This document shows positions 31,643 to 40,320 of a stretch of 64,000 bases of DNA, piece by piece. Source of the DNA: Flaviflagellibacter sp963786225. GTDB lineage: Bacteria > Pseudomonadota > Alphaproteobacteria > Rhizobiales > Methylopilaceae. The stretch covers positions 62,001-126,000 of the forward strand of contig CAWAYQ010000009.1 of NCBI GenBank assembly GCA_963786225.1. The letters are read 5' to 3'. The position numbers and the translations under genes were made by a program. The notes beneath the pieces are model-generated. The model had not been told where the DNA came from, searched no databases, and worked only from the letters and a program-made list of their open reading frames with translations. Positions within the stretch are counted from its first letter, which is position 1, and every line of letters begins with the position of its first letter.

Positions 31643-32671
31643 ATGGGCTATCGGATCGCAGTCGTCGGCGCCACGGGCAATGTGGGCCGCGAAATGCTGA
31701 ACATCCTCGACGAACGGGAATTCCCGGTCGACGAGCTGATCCCCCTCGCCTCGCGCCGGTCGCAGGGCGTCGAAGTGTCGTTCGGCGACAAAACGCTCAA
31801 ATGCCAGAACCTCGAGAATTTCGACTTCTCCAAGACCGATATCTGCCTGATGTCGGCCGGCGGCGACGTGTCGAAGGAATGGTCGCCGAAGATCGCCGCC
31901 CAGGGCGCGATCGTGATCGATAATTCCTCAGCCTGGCGCTACGACGCCGACGTGCCGCTGATCGTGCCCGAAGTGAACGCGGACGCGATCGCCGGCTACA
32001 CCAAGAAGGGCATCATCGCCAATCCGAACTGCTCGACCGCCCAGCTCGTCGTCGCGCTGAAGCCGCTGCACGATGCGGCGAAGATCCTGCGCGTCGTGGT
32101 CTCGACTTATCAGTCGGTGTCCGGCGCCGGCAAAGAGGGAATGGACGAGCTGTGGAACCAGACCCGCGGCATCTTCGTGAACGACGCCGCCGAGGCGAAG
32201 AAGTTCACGAAGCAGATCGCGTTCAACGTGATCCCGCACATCGACAGCTTCATGGACGACGGCTTCACCAAGGAAGAGTGGAAGGTGATGGTCGAGACCA
32301 AGAAAATCCTCGACCCGAAGATCAAGCTCACCTGCACCGCCGTGCGCGTGCCGGTCTTCGTCGGGCATTCGGAATCGGTGAACATCGAGTTCGAGAATCC
32401 GATTTCGGCGGATGAAGCGCGCGATATCCTGCGCGAAGCGCCGGGCATTCTCGTCATCGATAAGCGCGAGGCCGGCGGCTACATCACGCCGATCGAATGC
32501 GTTGGCGATTACGCCACCTTCGTGTCGCGCATCCGCGAGGACTTCACGGTCGAGAACGGTCTCGCGATGTGGATCGTCTCGGACAATCTGCGCAAGGGCG
32601 CTGCTCTGAACGCGGTTCAGATCGCCGAAAGCCTCATCAATCGCGGCTATCTCAAGAAGAAAGCCGCCTGA
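31643..32671 (+). CDS. asd: Aspartate-semialdehyde dehydrogenase
   Basis: NADPH-dependent enzyme making aspartate-4-semialdehyde for lysine/diaminopimelate, methionine and threonine synthesis. 342 residues. N-terminal nucleotide site VVGATGNVGREML, catalytic cysteine in IIANPNCSTAQLVVALKPL (about residue 133), STYQSVSGAGKEGMDEL, and the RVPVFVGHSESVNIEF block near 241-256. I chose ATG 31643 (SD GGAGCAG); the frame is open further upstream but not similar to the family. Repeat copy D follows its stop. Confidence 0.97.
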   Translation: MGYRIAVVGATGNVGREMLNILDEREFPVDELIPLASRRSQGVEVSFGDKTLKCQNLENFDFSKTDICLMSAGGDVSKEWSPKIAAQGAIVIDNSSAWRYDADVPLIVPEVNADAIAGYTKKGIIANPNCSTAQLVVALKPLHDAAKILRVVVSTYQSVSGAGKEGMDELWNQTRGIFVNDAAEAKKFTKQIAFNVIPHIDSFMDDGFTKEEWKVMVETKKILDPKIKLTCTAVRVPVFVGHSESVNIEFENPISADEARDILREAPGILVIDKREAGGYITPIECVGDYATFVSRIREDFTVENGLAMWIVSDNLRKGAALNAVQIAESLINRGYLKKKAA

Positions 32672-32678
32672 GAGCCCC

Positions 32679-32820
32679 TTCACCTCTCCCGCCTGCGGGA
32701 GAGGTCGAGCGCGCGAAGCGCGCCGGGAGAGGGGAAGTTCCGAACTCCATCTCACATATTGCCCTCTCTCCGCTCGCCTGCCGGCAAGTCGGCTCTCTCC
32801 CGCGTGCGGGAGAGAGGGAG
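32679..32820. repeat. Intergenic palindromic repeat, copy D (variant)
   Basis: Diverged family member between the convergent asd and carbonic anhydrase genes. Terminal hairpins are CCTCTCCCG-cctg-CGGGAGAGG and CTCTCTCCCG-cgtg-CGGGAGAGAG. The inner arms contain GCGCGAAGCGCGCCGGGAGAGGGG and a TTGCCCTCTCTCCGCTCG counterpart. It can work as a bidirectional terminator. Confidence 0.82.
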
Positions 32821-32822
32821 CA

Positions 32823-33461
32823 TCAGACCGGCGTCAGTGCGGGCGCGAAAGCGCCCGTTTTTTCGTCGAGCACCCGAAGATCGCCGTTCGAGATGTTGAG
32901 GTGGGCGCCGGAAATGGTGATGAGGCCCTCGGCTTCGCGGCGCTGAATCTCCGGGAAGGTCCGCAGATTGCGGATCGACAGCCGGATCGCCGCCTCCTCG
33001 ACGGCGGTTTCCAGCGCTTTGCCTTTCAGGTTCGGCTCGCGCGCCAAGGCATCTTCCTTGGCGCCGTCGATCAGGCTCATCCAGGGTCCGATGAAGTCTC
33101 CGGCCGTGTCGAATTTCGGATTGAGATAGGCCTGCACGCCGCCGCACTGCGAATGGCCCATCACCACGACATGCGGCACGGCGAGCCCGATCAGGGCAAA
33201 TTCGATCGCCGCGGATGTGCCGTGATGCCCGCCGTCCGGGCTGAAGGGAGGGATGACGTTGGCGACGTTCCGGAGCACGAACAGTTCGCCTGGACCCGAC
33301 GAAAAGATCGTCTCCGGTGATACGCGGCTATCGCAGCAGCCGACGATCAGCGCCTGCGGCGCCTGACCGAGGGTGGCGAGTTGGGCAAGGCGGCCTCTTT
33401 CCTGCGGCAAGCGCGCTTCGCGCCAGAGCCGGTAGCCGTCCTCGAGCGATTTGGGAAACAT
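32823..33461 (-). CDS. Beta-class carbonic anhydrase
   Basis: Zinc enzyme interconverting CO2 and bicarbonate, cytosolic, 212 residues. Zinc ligands and catalytic dyad are visible: C-D-S-R in IVGCCDSRVSP (about residues 41-51) and H-x2-C in VMGHSQCGGVQAY (about 100-112). Further features are GELFVLRNVANVIPP and the C-terminal ISGAHLNISNGDLRVLDE. ATG 33461 has GGAGAG upstream; a longer reading to 33662 would run antisense into the next gene. It is convergent with asd. Confidence 0.95.
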   Translation of the reverse strand: MFPKSLEDGYRLWREARLPQERGRLAQLATLGQAPQALIVGCCDSRVSPETIFSSGPGELFVLRNVANVIPPFSPDGGHHGTSAAIEFALIGLAVPHVVVMGHSQCGGVQAYLNPKFDTAGDFIGPWMSLIDGAKEDALAREPNLKGKALETAVEEAAIRLSIRNLRTFPEIQRREAEGLITISGAHLNISNGDLRVLDEKTGAFAPALTPV

Positions 33462-33589
33462 GCGTATTCTCTCCTGCGTGCTTGGTAGACAAGGCGCAGC
33501 ACGGGGTCCAGCGCGCGATGAGAATCCCCTACGAATTGCCCGGCAATGCACGCTTGGCAGTGCACGCGCCAGATGATTAGGTCTCGCCG

Positions 33590-34474
33590 ATGTCAAACAC
33601 CCGCCCCCGCCGCAGCGCCCTCTATGTTCCCGGCTCGAACATTCGAGCCCAGGAAAAAGCAAAAACCCTGCCCGTCGATGCGATCATCTTCGATCTCGAA
33701 GATTCGGTTGCCGACGAGGTGAAGCCGCAGGCCCGCGACCAAGTGGTCGACATGATCCGCGGCGGCGGATTCGGTCACCGCGAAATTGTCATGCGGGTCA
33801 ATCCCGCGCGCACCGAATTCTTCGAGGACGACATGACCGCGGCGGTCAAGGCGCGGCCGGATGCAGTCCTGCTTTCGAAAGTGGAATCGACCGCAGAGAT
33901 CTTCGCCGCCGAACGTCATTTGCGCGGCCGGCCGGAAACGCAGGGCATCACGCTCTGGGCGATGGTCGAAACGGCGCGCGGTCTCATCGACATCGCGGAG
34001 ATCGCCGCCTCGGTTCGCAAGCCGGAAGGCCTCCGGCTCAGAGGTCTGGTCCTCGGCATGAACGATATCGTGCGCGAGACAGGGGTGAAGGCTGGCGGCA
34101 ATCGCACGCCCGTCCTGCCCTGGCTGTCCATGGCCGTTCTCGCCGCGCGCGCGGAAAAGCTGTTCGTGCTCGACGGCGTCTATAACGATTTCAACGATAT
34201 CGCGGGCTTCGAGGCTGAATGCGAGCAGGGCCGCGCGATCGGAATGGACGGCAAGACCATCATCCATCCCAACCAGATCGCCACCGCGAACCGCCTCTTT
34301 GCGCCCACGGAAGCCGAAGTGGCCGAAGCACGCGAGATTATCAACGTGTTCTCGAAGCCGGCAAACAGGGGCCTCGGCGTGCTGTCGATCAATGGCCGTA
34401 TGGTCGAACGCATGCATGCCCGAATGGCCGAAGAGACATTGAAACTCGCCGATCTGATCGCCGCCCAGAATTGA
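33590..34474 (+). CDS. CoA ester lyase, HpcH/HpaI/CitE family
   Basis: TIM-barrel lyase of the CitE/malyl-CoA lyase group, 294 residues. It opens RRSALYVPGSNIRAQEKAKTLPVDAIIFDLEDSV, with the Mg-binding Asp/Glu environment in FDLEDSV; next come MRVNPARTEFFEDD, LSKVEST and LWAMVETARGLID (the Glu of the second metal ligand), and GKTIIHPNQI. Candidate reactions are cleavage of malyl-CoA, beta-methylmalyl-CoA or citramalyl-CoA; a citrate lyase role is unlikely because no citDF neighbours exist. It stands 114 bp before sdhC and reads in the same direction. The substrate stays open. Confidence 0.85.
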   Translation: MSNTRPRRSALYVPGSNIRAQEKAKTLPVDAIIFDLEDSVADEVKPQARDQVVDMIRGGGFGHREIVMRVNPARTEFFEDDMTAAVKARPDAVLLSKVESTAEIFAAERHLRGRPETQGITLWAMVETARGLIDIAEIAASVRKPEGLRLRGLVLGMNDIVRETGVKAGGNRTPVLPWLSMAVLAARAEKLFVLDGVYNDFNDIAGFEAECEQGRAIGMDGKTIIHPNQIATANRLFAPTEAEVAEAREIINVFSKPANRGLGVLSINGRMVERMHARMAEETLKLADLIAAQN

Positions 34475-34588
34475 TTTCGCGCGTGGGAAACTTTCCCGCG
34501 GAATCTGTGTGCGCGCGCATACCAGCCTTGCGTTGCCAGTGCGAATCCCGTGCGCTACGAAACGCCGCACGAAAGGCAGAATCTTTCT

Positions 34589-34996
34589 ATGGCCGAAGCC
34601 CGTAACAGCCGACGACTGCCGAACCGGCCGCTCTCGCCGCATCTTTCGGTCTATCGCTTCACTTGGACGATGGCGATGTCGATCGCCCATCGCATCACCG
34701 GTGTCGCGGCGTATTTCGCGGTGCCGCTCATCGCGGTGTTCCTGTGGGCAGTAAACGACGGTCCCGAAAGCTACGATCTCGTCGCACGCCTGCTCGGCTC
34801 ATGGCCCGGGCTGCTTGTTCTTGTCGGGCTGAGTTGGGCCCTGATCCATCACACCATCGGCGGTGTTCGCCACATCGTGTGGGACACCGGAGCTGGCCTC
34901 GATCGCGCGTCACGCTTTCTCTGGGCACAGGGCACGCTGCTCGGATCGGTCGCGCTGACCGTTCTGCTCTGGCTCACGATTTTCCTCGGAGACTGA
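34589..34996 (+). CDS. sdhC: Succinate dehydrogenase cytochrome b556 subunit
   Basis: Membrane anchor of complex II with three helices, 135 residues. Conserved parts are RPLSPHLSVYRFTWTMAMSIAHRITG (residues about 12-37, with the quinone-site Ser and Arg) and the heme-ligand region ALIHHTIGGVRHIVWD (about 83-98). I chose ATG 34589 because the family begins there; a longer frame to 34550 adds 13 residues. It heads sdhCDAB; only 1 bp separates it from sdhD. Confidence 0.95.
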   Translation: MAEARNSRRLPNRPLSPHLSVYRFTWTMAMSIAHRITGVAAYFAVPLIAVFLWAVNDGPESYDLVARLLGSWPGLLVLVGLSWALIHHTIGGVRHIVWDTGAGLDRASRFLWAQGTLLGSVALTVLLWLTIFLGD

Positions 34997-34997
34997 C

Positions 34998-35378
34998 ATG
35001 GTCGCGCGCACGCCCCTCGCCCGCATCCGGGGCCTCGGCGCCACCGGAACCGGCACGCGCGAGTACTGGCTCCTGAAGCTGACCTCGGCCGCGCTTCTTC
35101 CGCTCACGATTTTCCTGATCGGGCTTGCCCTCGCGCTGAAAGGCGCCGATCACGCCAAGGTCGCATCGACCCTGGCCGCGCCGTACATCGCGATACCGTT
35201 GTGCTTCTTCATCTTCGCCAATGCCGTCCATATGCGGCACGGCATGCAGAACGTCATCGATGACTACGTGCACACGAACGGCCTGAAGAAGATCACGGTC
35301 GGCGCCAACATCTTCTTTTCCTACGGCGCATCCGCCGCCGCCTTCTACTTCCTCTTACAACTCGGTTTCGGAAACTGA
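34998..35378 (+). CDS. sdhD: Succinate dehydrogenase hydrophobic membrane anchor subunit
   Basis: Second membrane anchor of complex II, 126 residues, three helices. Alphaproteobacterial SdhD features are TPLARIRGLGATGTGTREYWLLKLTS at the N-terminus and FFIFANAVHMRHGMQNVIDDYVH (about 70-92), with the heme-ligand His and quinone-site Asp-Tyr. It is nearly joined to sdhC and lies 2 bp before sdhA. Confidence 0.95.
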   Translation: MVARTPLARIRGLGATGTGTREYWLLKLTSAALLPLTIFLIGLALALKGADHAKVASTLAAPYIAIPLCFFIFANAVHMRHGMQNVIDDYVHTNGLKKITVGANIFFSYGASAAAFYFLLQLGFGN

Positions 35379-35380
35379 TT

Positions 35381-37177
35381 ATGGCCGAGGCCTATCCGAT
35401 CCAGGATCACACCTACGATGTCGTCGTCGTGGGCGCCGGAGGCGCGGGCATGCGCGCGGTGCTCGGCTCGGCGTCTGCCGGGCTTCGCACGGCCTGCCTG
35501 ACCAAAGTGTTCCCGACCCGCTCGCACACCGTCGCCGCGCAGGGCGGCATGTCGGCCGCGCTCGGCAATATGTCGCCCGACGAATGGCGCTGGCACATGT
35601 TCGACACCGTGAAGGGTTCGGACTGGCTCGGCGATCAGGACGCGATCGAATATCTGTGCCGCAACGCGCCGGCCGCCGTCTACGAGCTGGAACATTGGGG
35701 CGTGCCGTTCTCGCGCACCGAGGAAGGCCTGATCTACCAGCGCCCGTTCGGCGGCATGACGACCGAATACGGCGAGGGCGGCGCCGCGCAGCGCACCTGC
35801 GCCGCAGCCGACCGCACCGGCCATGCCATCCTGCACACCCTGTACGGACAATGCGTCAAGCACCAGTCCGAATTCTTCATCGAGTACTTCGCGCTCGACC
35901 TCATCATGGACGAGGAAGGCCGCTGCCGGGGCGTGATCGCGCTCAAGATGGACGACGGCACGATCCACCGCTTCCGCGCCCACATGACGATTCTTGCGAC
36001 CGGCGGCTATGGCCGCGCCTATTTCTCCTGCACATCGGCGCACACCTGCACCGGCGACGGCTCGGCCATGGTCCTGCGCGCGGGACTGCCACTTCAGGAC
36101 ATGGAGTTCGTGCAGTTCCATCCGTCGGGCATTTACGGCTCGGGCTGCCTCATCACCGAAGGCGCGCGCGGCGAAGGCGGATATCTGACCAATTCCGAGA
36201 ACGAACGCTTCATGGAGCGGTATGCGCCGCACGCCAAGGATCTCGCCTCGCGCGACGTTGTTTCGCGCGCGATGACGATCGAAATCCGCGAAGGGCGCGG
36301 TGTCGGCCGCCAAAAGGATCACATCTTCCTGCATCTCGAGCATATCGATCCGCAGGTTCTTCACGAGCGCCTGCCGGGTATTTCGGAAAGCGCAAAGATC
36401 TTCGCCGGCGTCGACATCACCCGGGAGCCGATCCCGGTCCTGCCGACCGTGCATTACAATATGGGCGGCATACCCACGAACTATCACGGCGAAGTCCTCA
36501 CCAAGAAGCACGGCGATCCGGATTTCGTCGTGCCGGGGCTGATGGCTCTCGGTGAAGGCGCGTGCGTATCCGTACACGGCGCGAACCGTCTCGGCTCGAA
36601 CTCCCTGACCGACCTCATCGTGTTCGGCCGCGCCGCCGGCCAGCGCTGCGCCGAAATCATCAAGCCCGGCTCTCCGCAGCCCGAACTGCCCAAGGATTCC
36701 GCCGACGCCGCACTTGCGCGCCTCGACCGGTTCCGCAATGCCGATGGCGGCACGCCGACGGCAAAGCTCAGACTCGACATGCAGCGCGTCATGCAGTCGA
36801 ACTGCGCCGTGTTCCGCACCGGCGAAGTCCTCGCCGAGGGCCAGGAACTGATCCATAAGGTCTGGGCGGCGACCGACGATGTGAAGGTCGCCGACCGCTC
36901 GCTGATCTGGAATTCCGACCTGATCGAAACGCTCGAATTCGACAACCTGATCGGACAGGCGGTCGTGACCGTCGACAGCGCGCTGAACCGTGAAGAAAGC
37001 CGCGGCGCCCATGCGCGCGAGGACTTCCCGGAGCGCGACGACATGCAGTGGATGAAGCACACGCTCGCCTGGGCCGACAGCGCCAAGCGCGAAGTGACGA
37101 TCGATTACCGCCCGGTTCACTCCTACACGCTGACCGACGAGGTTCAGTACATCGAGCCGCGCAAACGCACATATTGA
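35381..37177 (+). CDS. sdhA: Succinate dehydrogenase flavoprotein subunit
   Basis: Catalytic FAD subunit oxidising succinate to fumarate in the TCA cycle and respiratory chain, 598 residues. FAD-binding VVVGAGGAGMRAVLGSASAG, covalent flavin histidine in RSHTVAAQGGMSAALGN (about residue 46), the active-site segment HPSGIYGSGCLITEGARGEGG (about 247-267), and the C-terminal YTLTDEVQYIEPRKRTY. No unusual residues seen. sdhB follows after 69 bp. Confidence 0.98.
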   Translation: MAEAYPIQDHTYDVVVVGAGGAGMRAVLGSASAGLRTACLTKVFPTRSHTVAAQGGMSAALGNMSPDEWRWHMFDTVKGSDWLGDQDAIEYLCRNAPAAVYELEHWGVPFSRTEEGLIYQRPFGGMTTEYGEGGAAQRTCAAADRTGHAILHTLYGQCVKHQSEFFIEYFALDLIMDEEGRCRGVIALKMDDGTIHRFRAHMTILATGGYGRAYFSCTSAHTCTGDGSAMVLRAGLPLQDMEFVQFHPSGIYGSGCLITEGARGEGGYLTNSENERFMERYAPHAKDLASRDVVSRAMTIEIREGRGVGRQKDHIFLHLEHIDPQVLHERLPGISESAKIFAGVDITREPIPVLPTVHYNMGGIPTNYHGEVLTKKHGDPDFVVPGLMALGEGACVSVHGANRLGSNSLTDLIVFGRAAGQRCAEIIKPGSPQPELPKDSADAALARLDRFRNADGGTPTAKLRLDMQRVMQSNCAVFRTGEVLAEGQELIHKVWAATDDVKVADRSLIWNSDLIETLEFDNLIGQAVVTVDSALNREESRGAHAREDFPERDDMQWMKHTLAWADSAKREVTIDYRPVHSYTLTDEVQYIEPRKRTY

Positions 37178-37246
37178 ACCTTCATGTGCATGCCTCACAT
37201 GTCGTGAGCATGCTTGACCCTAGGTCTGCTTGGACGAAAATCGCTC

Positions 37247-38026
37247 ATGGCCGAATTCAGTCTGCCGAAGAACTCCAGGATCAAAGAGGGCAAGGTCTGG
37301 CCGAAGCCGGACAGCAAAACCCTGACCGAGTTCCGCGTCTACCGCTGGAACCCGGACGACGGCGAGAACCCGCGCGTCGATACATACTTCGTCGACCGCG
37401 AGCATTGCGGCCCGATGATTCTGGACGGCCTCATCTGGATCAAGAACGAGATCGATCCCGGCCTGACCTTCCGCCGCTCCTGCCGTGAAGGCATTTGTGG
37501 CTCGTGCTCGATGAACATCAACGGCGCGAACACGTTGGCCTGCACCAAGGGCATGGACGAGGTCGCCGAGAAGGTCATCAAGATCTACCCGCTACCGCAT
37601 ATGTCGGTGATCAAGGATCTCGTGCCCGACCTCAGCGGCTTCTACACGCAGCACGCGCTGATCGAGCCGTTCCTCAAGACCGATACCGCGCCACCGGACC
37701 GAGAATGGCAGCAGAGCCCGGAAGACCGCGACAAGCTCGACGGTCTCTACGAGTGCATCCTCTGCGCCTGCTGCACCACGGCCTGCCCGAGCTATTGGTG
37801 GAACGGCGAGAAATATCTCGGCCCCGCCGCACTTCTCCAGGCCTATCGCTGGATGATCGACAGCCGCGACGAAGGCCTCGCCGAACGGCTGGACACTCTG
37901 GAAGATCCGTTCCGGCTCTACCGCTGCCACACGATCCTGAACTGCGCCAATGTCTGCCCCAAAGGGCTGAACCCGGCGGCGGCGATCGTCGAGATCAAGA
38001 AACTGATGCAGGAAAGAAAGGTGTGA
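37247..38026 (+). CDS. sdhB: Succinate dehydrogenase iron-sulfur subunit
   Basis: Electron-transfer subunit of complex II carrying [2Fe-2S], [4Fe-4S] and [3Fe-4S] clusters; 259 residues. Cysteines are seen in SCREGICGSCSMNINGANTLAC (plant-ferredoxin domain, about residues 81-102), CILCACCTTACPS (about 172-184) and CHTILNCANVCPKGL (about 229-243). I chose ATG 37247 (MAEFSLPKNSRIKEG, the usual start) rather than an in-frame start 33 bp upstream. Confidence 0.98.
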   Translation: MAEFSLPKNSRIKEGKVWPKPDSKTLTEFRVYRWNPDDGENPRVDTYFVDREHCGPMILDGLIWIKNEIDPGLTFRRSCREGICGSCSMNINGANTLACTKGMDEVAEKVIKIYPLPHMSVIKDLVPDLSGFYTQHALIEPFLKTDTAPPDREWQQSPEDRDKLDGLYECILCACCTTACPSYWWNGEKYLGPAALLQAYRWMIDSRDEGLAERLDTLEDPFRLYRCHTILNCANVCPKGLNPAAAIVEIKKLMQERKV

Positions 38027-38182
38027 ACATCGGGCTGCGCCCGAAGGTTTCACCGTCCTGTCGCCTTTTCGCCCCTTTGCGCAAGCAGAAATGACGTCAA
38101 GCAACCTTGACCAAGCCTGTCGCGTTGTCTGCGACGGCCATTTTGCGGGGCCGGGGGACCAGCCTGCGCGCAGGTGCAAAAC

Positions 38183-39181
38183 ATGGCGATTCGTACCAAG
38201 GCCGCTCTTGTCGGCGCGCTCTCACTCCTGACTTCCACCACCGCTTTTGCCGCCTCGGCGGCGAAAACCGCCCCGAAGCCTCCGGCGGCGGCCAAAGCCG
38301 CCGTCGTTAAGCCGGCAGTAACTCAACCGGCTGCCGCAAGGCCGGTCGTGGTGGTCAGGCCTGCCGGCCTGTTTTCGGCCAGGCCCTCAGTGCAGAAATC
38401 CCAGGAGCCGCCGCCCGGGGTCCGCATTCAGCCGTCGCCCGGCCAAGCCGCCGCAATTCCGGCCACAGCCGCACCAGCGACCGCCACCGCCACACCCCAA
38501 GCACCCGCTGCCAAGGCCGCGCCGATCAAGAAGGCCGCGGCGAAACCGGCGAAGAAGAAAAAGCAAATCGCCAAATCGAAGACCAAGGTGAAAACCGGCC
38601 GTGCCGCCGCCGGTGCGTCCGCACTCGCGAACGTCGACAAGAACCAGCTCGCGATCGACCACCTCTCCGGCGCGGAAACAAAATCGCCGCTCGATGTGCT
38701 CGCCTCCTACAAGGAAACGGTGCACGAGGGTGATCTCGAAACCGCAGGCGTCCTCCTGCGTCTCGCGGCTCAGGACACGCCGGACCACGCGCTCATCACC
38801 CAGGTCAACGATCTGCTCGGCATCTCGGTGAACACCGAGGATACCGAGATCCTGCTGCAGATCGCGCGCGGTTCACGTGCGAATGCATTCGCCAAGGACG
38901 CGCCGGCAACGAAGAGTGCGGCACTGGCCGCTTCGCCGGTGAGCACCCGCGTTCAACTGGCTCATGCCGCCGTGGAAAGTGTGCCCAGGAGTTCCCGCAT
39001 CGAGGCGCTCGGCGTCTACAAGCGCGCGGTGGCGGAGGAACGATCGGACCTCGCGGCGCTCGCGCTCGGCGCCGTGGTGGGCACCCTCGATGAAGAGACG
39101 GTGACCAAAGCGAACACGCTGCTGGGCCTCAGCAGCGTTATCCCGGCCGGGCAGATCGTGGCCCAGGCGTCCGCTCAATGA
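38183..39181 (+). CDS. Secreted protein with Ala/Pro/Lys-rich linker, unknown function
   Basis: 332 residues. A signal peptide (MAIRTKAALVGALSLLTSTTAFA, about 1-23) is followed by a long low-complexity region (about 24-150) of Ala, Pro and Lys with a basic block AAAKPAKKKKQIAKSKTKVK. The C-terminal half (about 155-332) looks like a soluble alpha-helical domain made of repeated helix pairs (LDVLASYKETVHEGDLETAG, then similar-sized segments). The linker is like peptidoglycan- or DNA/LPS-contacting spacers of periplasmic proteins, but this is only an analogy. I do not recognise a family. Single-gene unit with a strong terminator. Confidence 0.7.
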   Translation: MAIRTKAALVGALSLLTSTTAFAASAAKTAPKPPAAAKAAVVKPAVTQPAAARPVVVVRPAGLFSARPSVQKSQEPPPGVRIQPSPGQAAAIPATAAPATATATPQAPAAKAAPIKKAAAKPAKKKKQIAKSKTKVKTGRAAAGASALANVDKNQLAIDHLSGAETKSPLDVLASYKETVHEGDLETAGVLLRLAAQDTPDHALITQVNDLLGISVNTEDTEILLQIARGSRANAFAKDAPATKSAALAASPVSTRVQLAHAAVESVPRSSRIEALGVYKRAVAEERSDLAALALGAVVGTLDEETVTKANTLLGLSSVIPAGQIVAQASAQ

Positions 39182-39217
39182 GCACCCGATGAACGTGAAG
39201 AGCACCCTGTGAACATG

Positions 39218-39251
39218 AAAAAAAGGCCCGGATCGATCCGGGCCTTTTTTT
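39218..39251. terminator. Bidirectional rho-independent terminator
   Basis: Near-perfect palindrome: AAAAAAGGCCCGGAT / ATCCGGGCCTTTTTTT around a central CG. It lies between the convergent secreted-protein gene and the protease gene, so it terminates on both strands. Confidence 0.95.
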
Positions 39252-39269
39252 ATGCCGAGGCTTTTCGGA

Positions 39270-40124
39270 TCAGTGAAGAACGGTCGCGGGCACCGCCGAG
39301 GCGTGCTCGGCGGGCTTGGACTGATCGGCCATCGGCTCGGCCGCCAACCCCAGAATGGCGTTCTTGAACGGCCCTTCGACCGCAACGCCGAAATTCATAT
39401 GCGTCATCGAGAACGGGCCGGGACGGTCCGGATGCGTCGAGCGCCAGCCGACATAAATGCCGACCATCGCGCCGGATTGACCCGGGGCCATAATCGCGCT
39501 GCCGGAGGCGCCCTCGCCGGCCGAGCAGTCGATGGCGAGTTCCCGCGCGCTCAGCTTCTCGACGCGACTCTCGACACGGATGGCGCAGGCTTCGATCGCC
39601 TTCAGCCCGTCATGGATCCAGCCGCGATGGCGGTGCGCCAGCATCACGATCGGCATGCCGACCGGACCGGGCTCGCCGATGCCGTAAGGGCGGGCGGCCG
39701 GAACGTGCTGGACAAGGCGCACCACCGCCCAGTCATGGACCGGCGCGACCGCATAGGGCTTGCGTGAGCCGACCCGCAGCGACGTGACATCGAGCGGAAC
39801 CGCGAGCTGCTTGCCCTCGACCATGATATGGAAATTGCAGGTCGCCAGATCACCGCGCGGATTGCCGTCGGTGTCGTAGAAGGCATGGGCCGCGGTCGTG
39901 ACGACATCATCCTTGATGGTCAGTTGCGCGGTCGAATACACCCCGGAGCACACCACCATTCCGGTGGCGGCGTAACGACTTTCGAAGAGGGCGGGATCCT
40001 GACCGGACTTGGCAGCGAACTCTGGCAGAGTCAGCCGTGCGTCGGAGGAGATGGTCACCGCCTCCGCTTTGCCTGCAGCCAGCCCGCACAACATGGCCGC
40101 AGCGAAAATCAGCCTGTGACGCAA
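39270..40124 (-). CDS. Exported trypsin-like serine protease
   Basis: 284 residues with a signal peptide (about 1-22, ending KAEA). A chymotrypsin-fold triad can be read: His in VVTTAAHAFYD (about residue 80), Asp in APVHDWAVVRL (about 131) and Ser in CSAGEGASGSAIMAPG (about 207, GxSG). Cysteines around the triad could make disulfides. Spacing and total length agree with small bacterial trypsin-like proteases (S1 family, no PDZ domain). The physiological target is unknown. It is convergent with the upstream secreted-protein gene and about 200 bp divergent from zapE. Confidence 0.8.
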   Translation of the reverse strand: MRHRLIFAAAMLCGLAAGKAEAVTISSDARLTLPEFAAKSGQDPALFESRYAATGMVVCSGVYSTAQLTIKDDVVTTAAHAFYDTDGNPRGDLATCNFHIMVEGKQLAVPLDVTSLRVGSRKPYAVAPVHDWAVVRLVQHVPAARPYGIGEPGPVGMPIVMLAHRHRGWIHDGLKAIEACAIRVESRVEKLSARELAIDCSAGEGASGSAIMAPGQSGAMVGIYVGWRSTHPDRPGPFSMTHMNFGVAVEGPFKNAILGLAAEPMADQSKPAEHASAVPATVLH

Positions 40125-40320
40125 GTTCTAACCCCCCGCACACAAGTCAGAATGCGGGAACGAGAAACTACGTCAAGTGCACAAAACGCGGGCCCGATAT
40201 TTTCGTTCCGCGTGTCTCAAAAAAGATTCACAATAGCTGCCGGAATGTCGAAAAGCGGCCCCGATATGTTGAAAAAGCTTTCTCTTAACGTCATCCAGTT
40301 CGCGGGAAAGCAAAGGGCCG

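Noticed and set aside
33462..33662. N-terminal extension of carbonic anhydrase to 33662
   Set aside because: It would run antisense into the CoA-ester lyase gene and has no similarity to the family; ATG 33461 has an SD.
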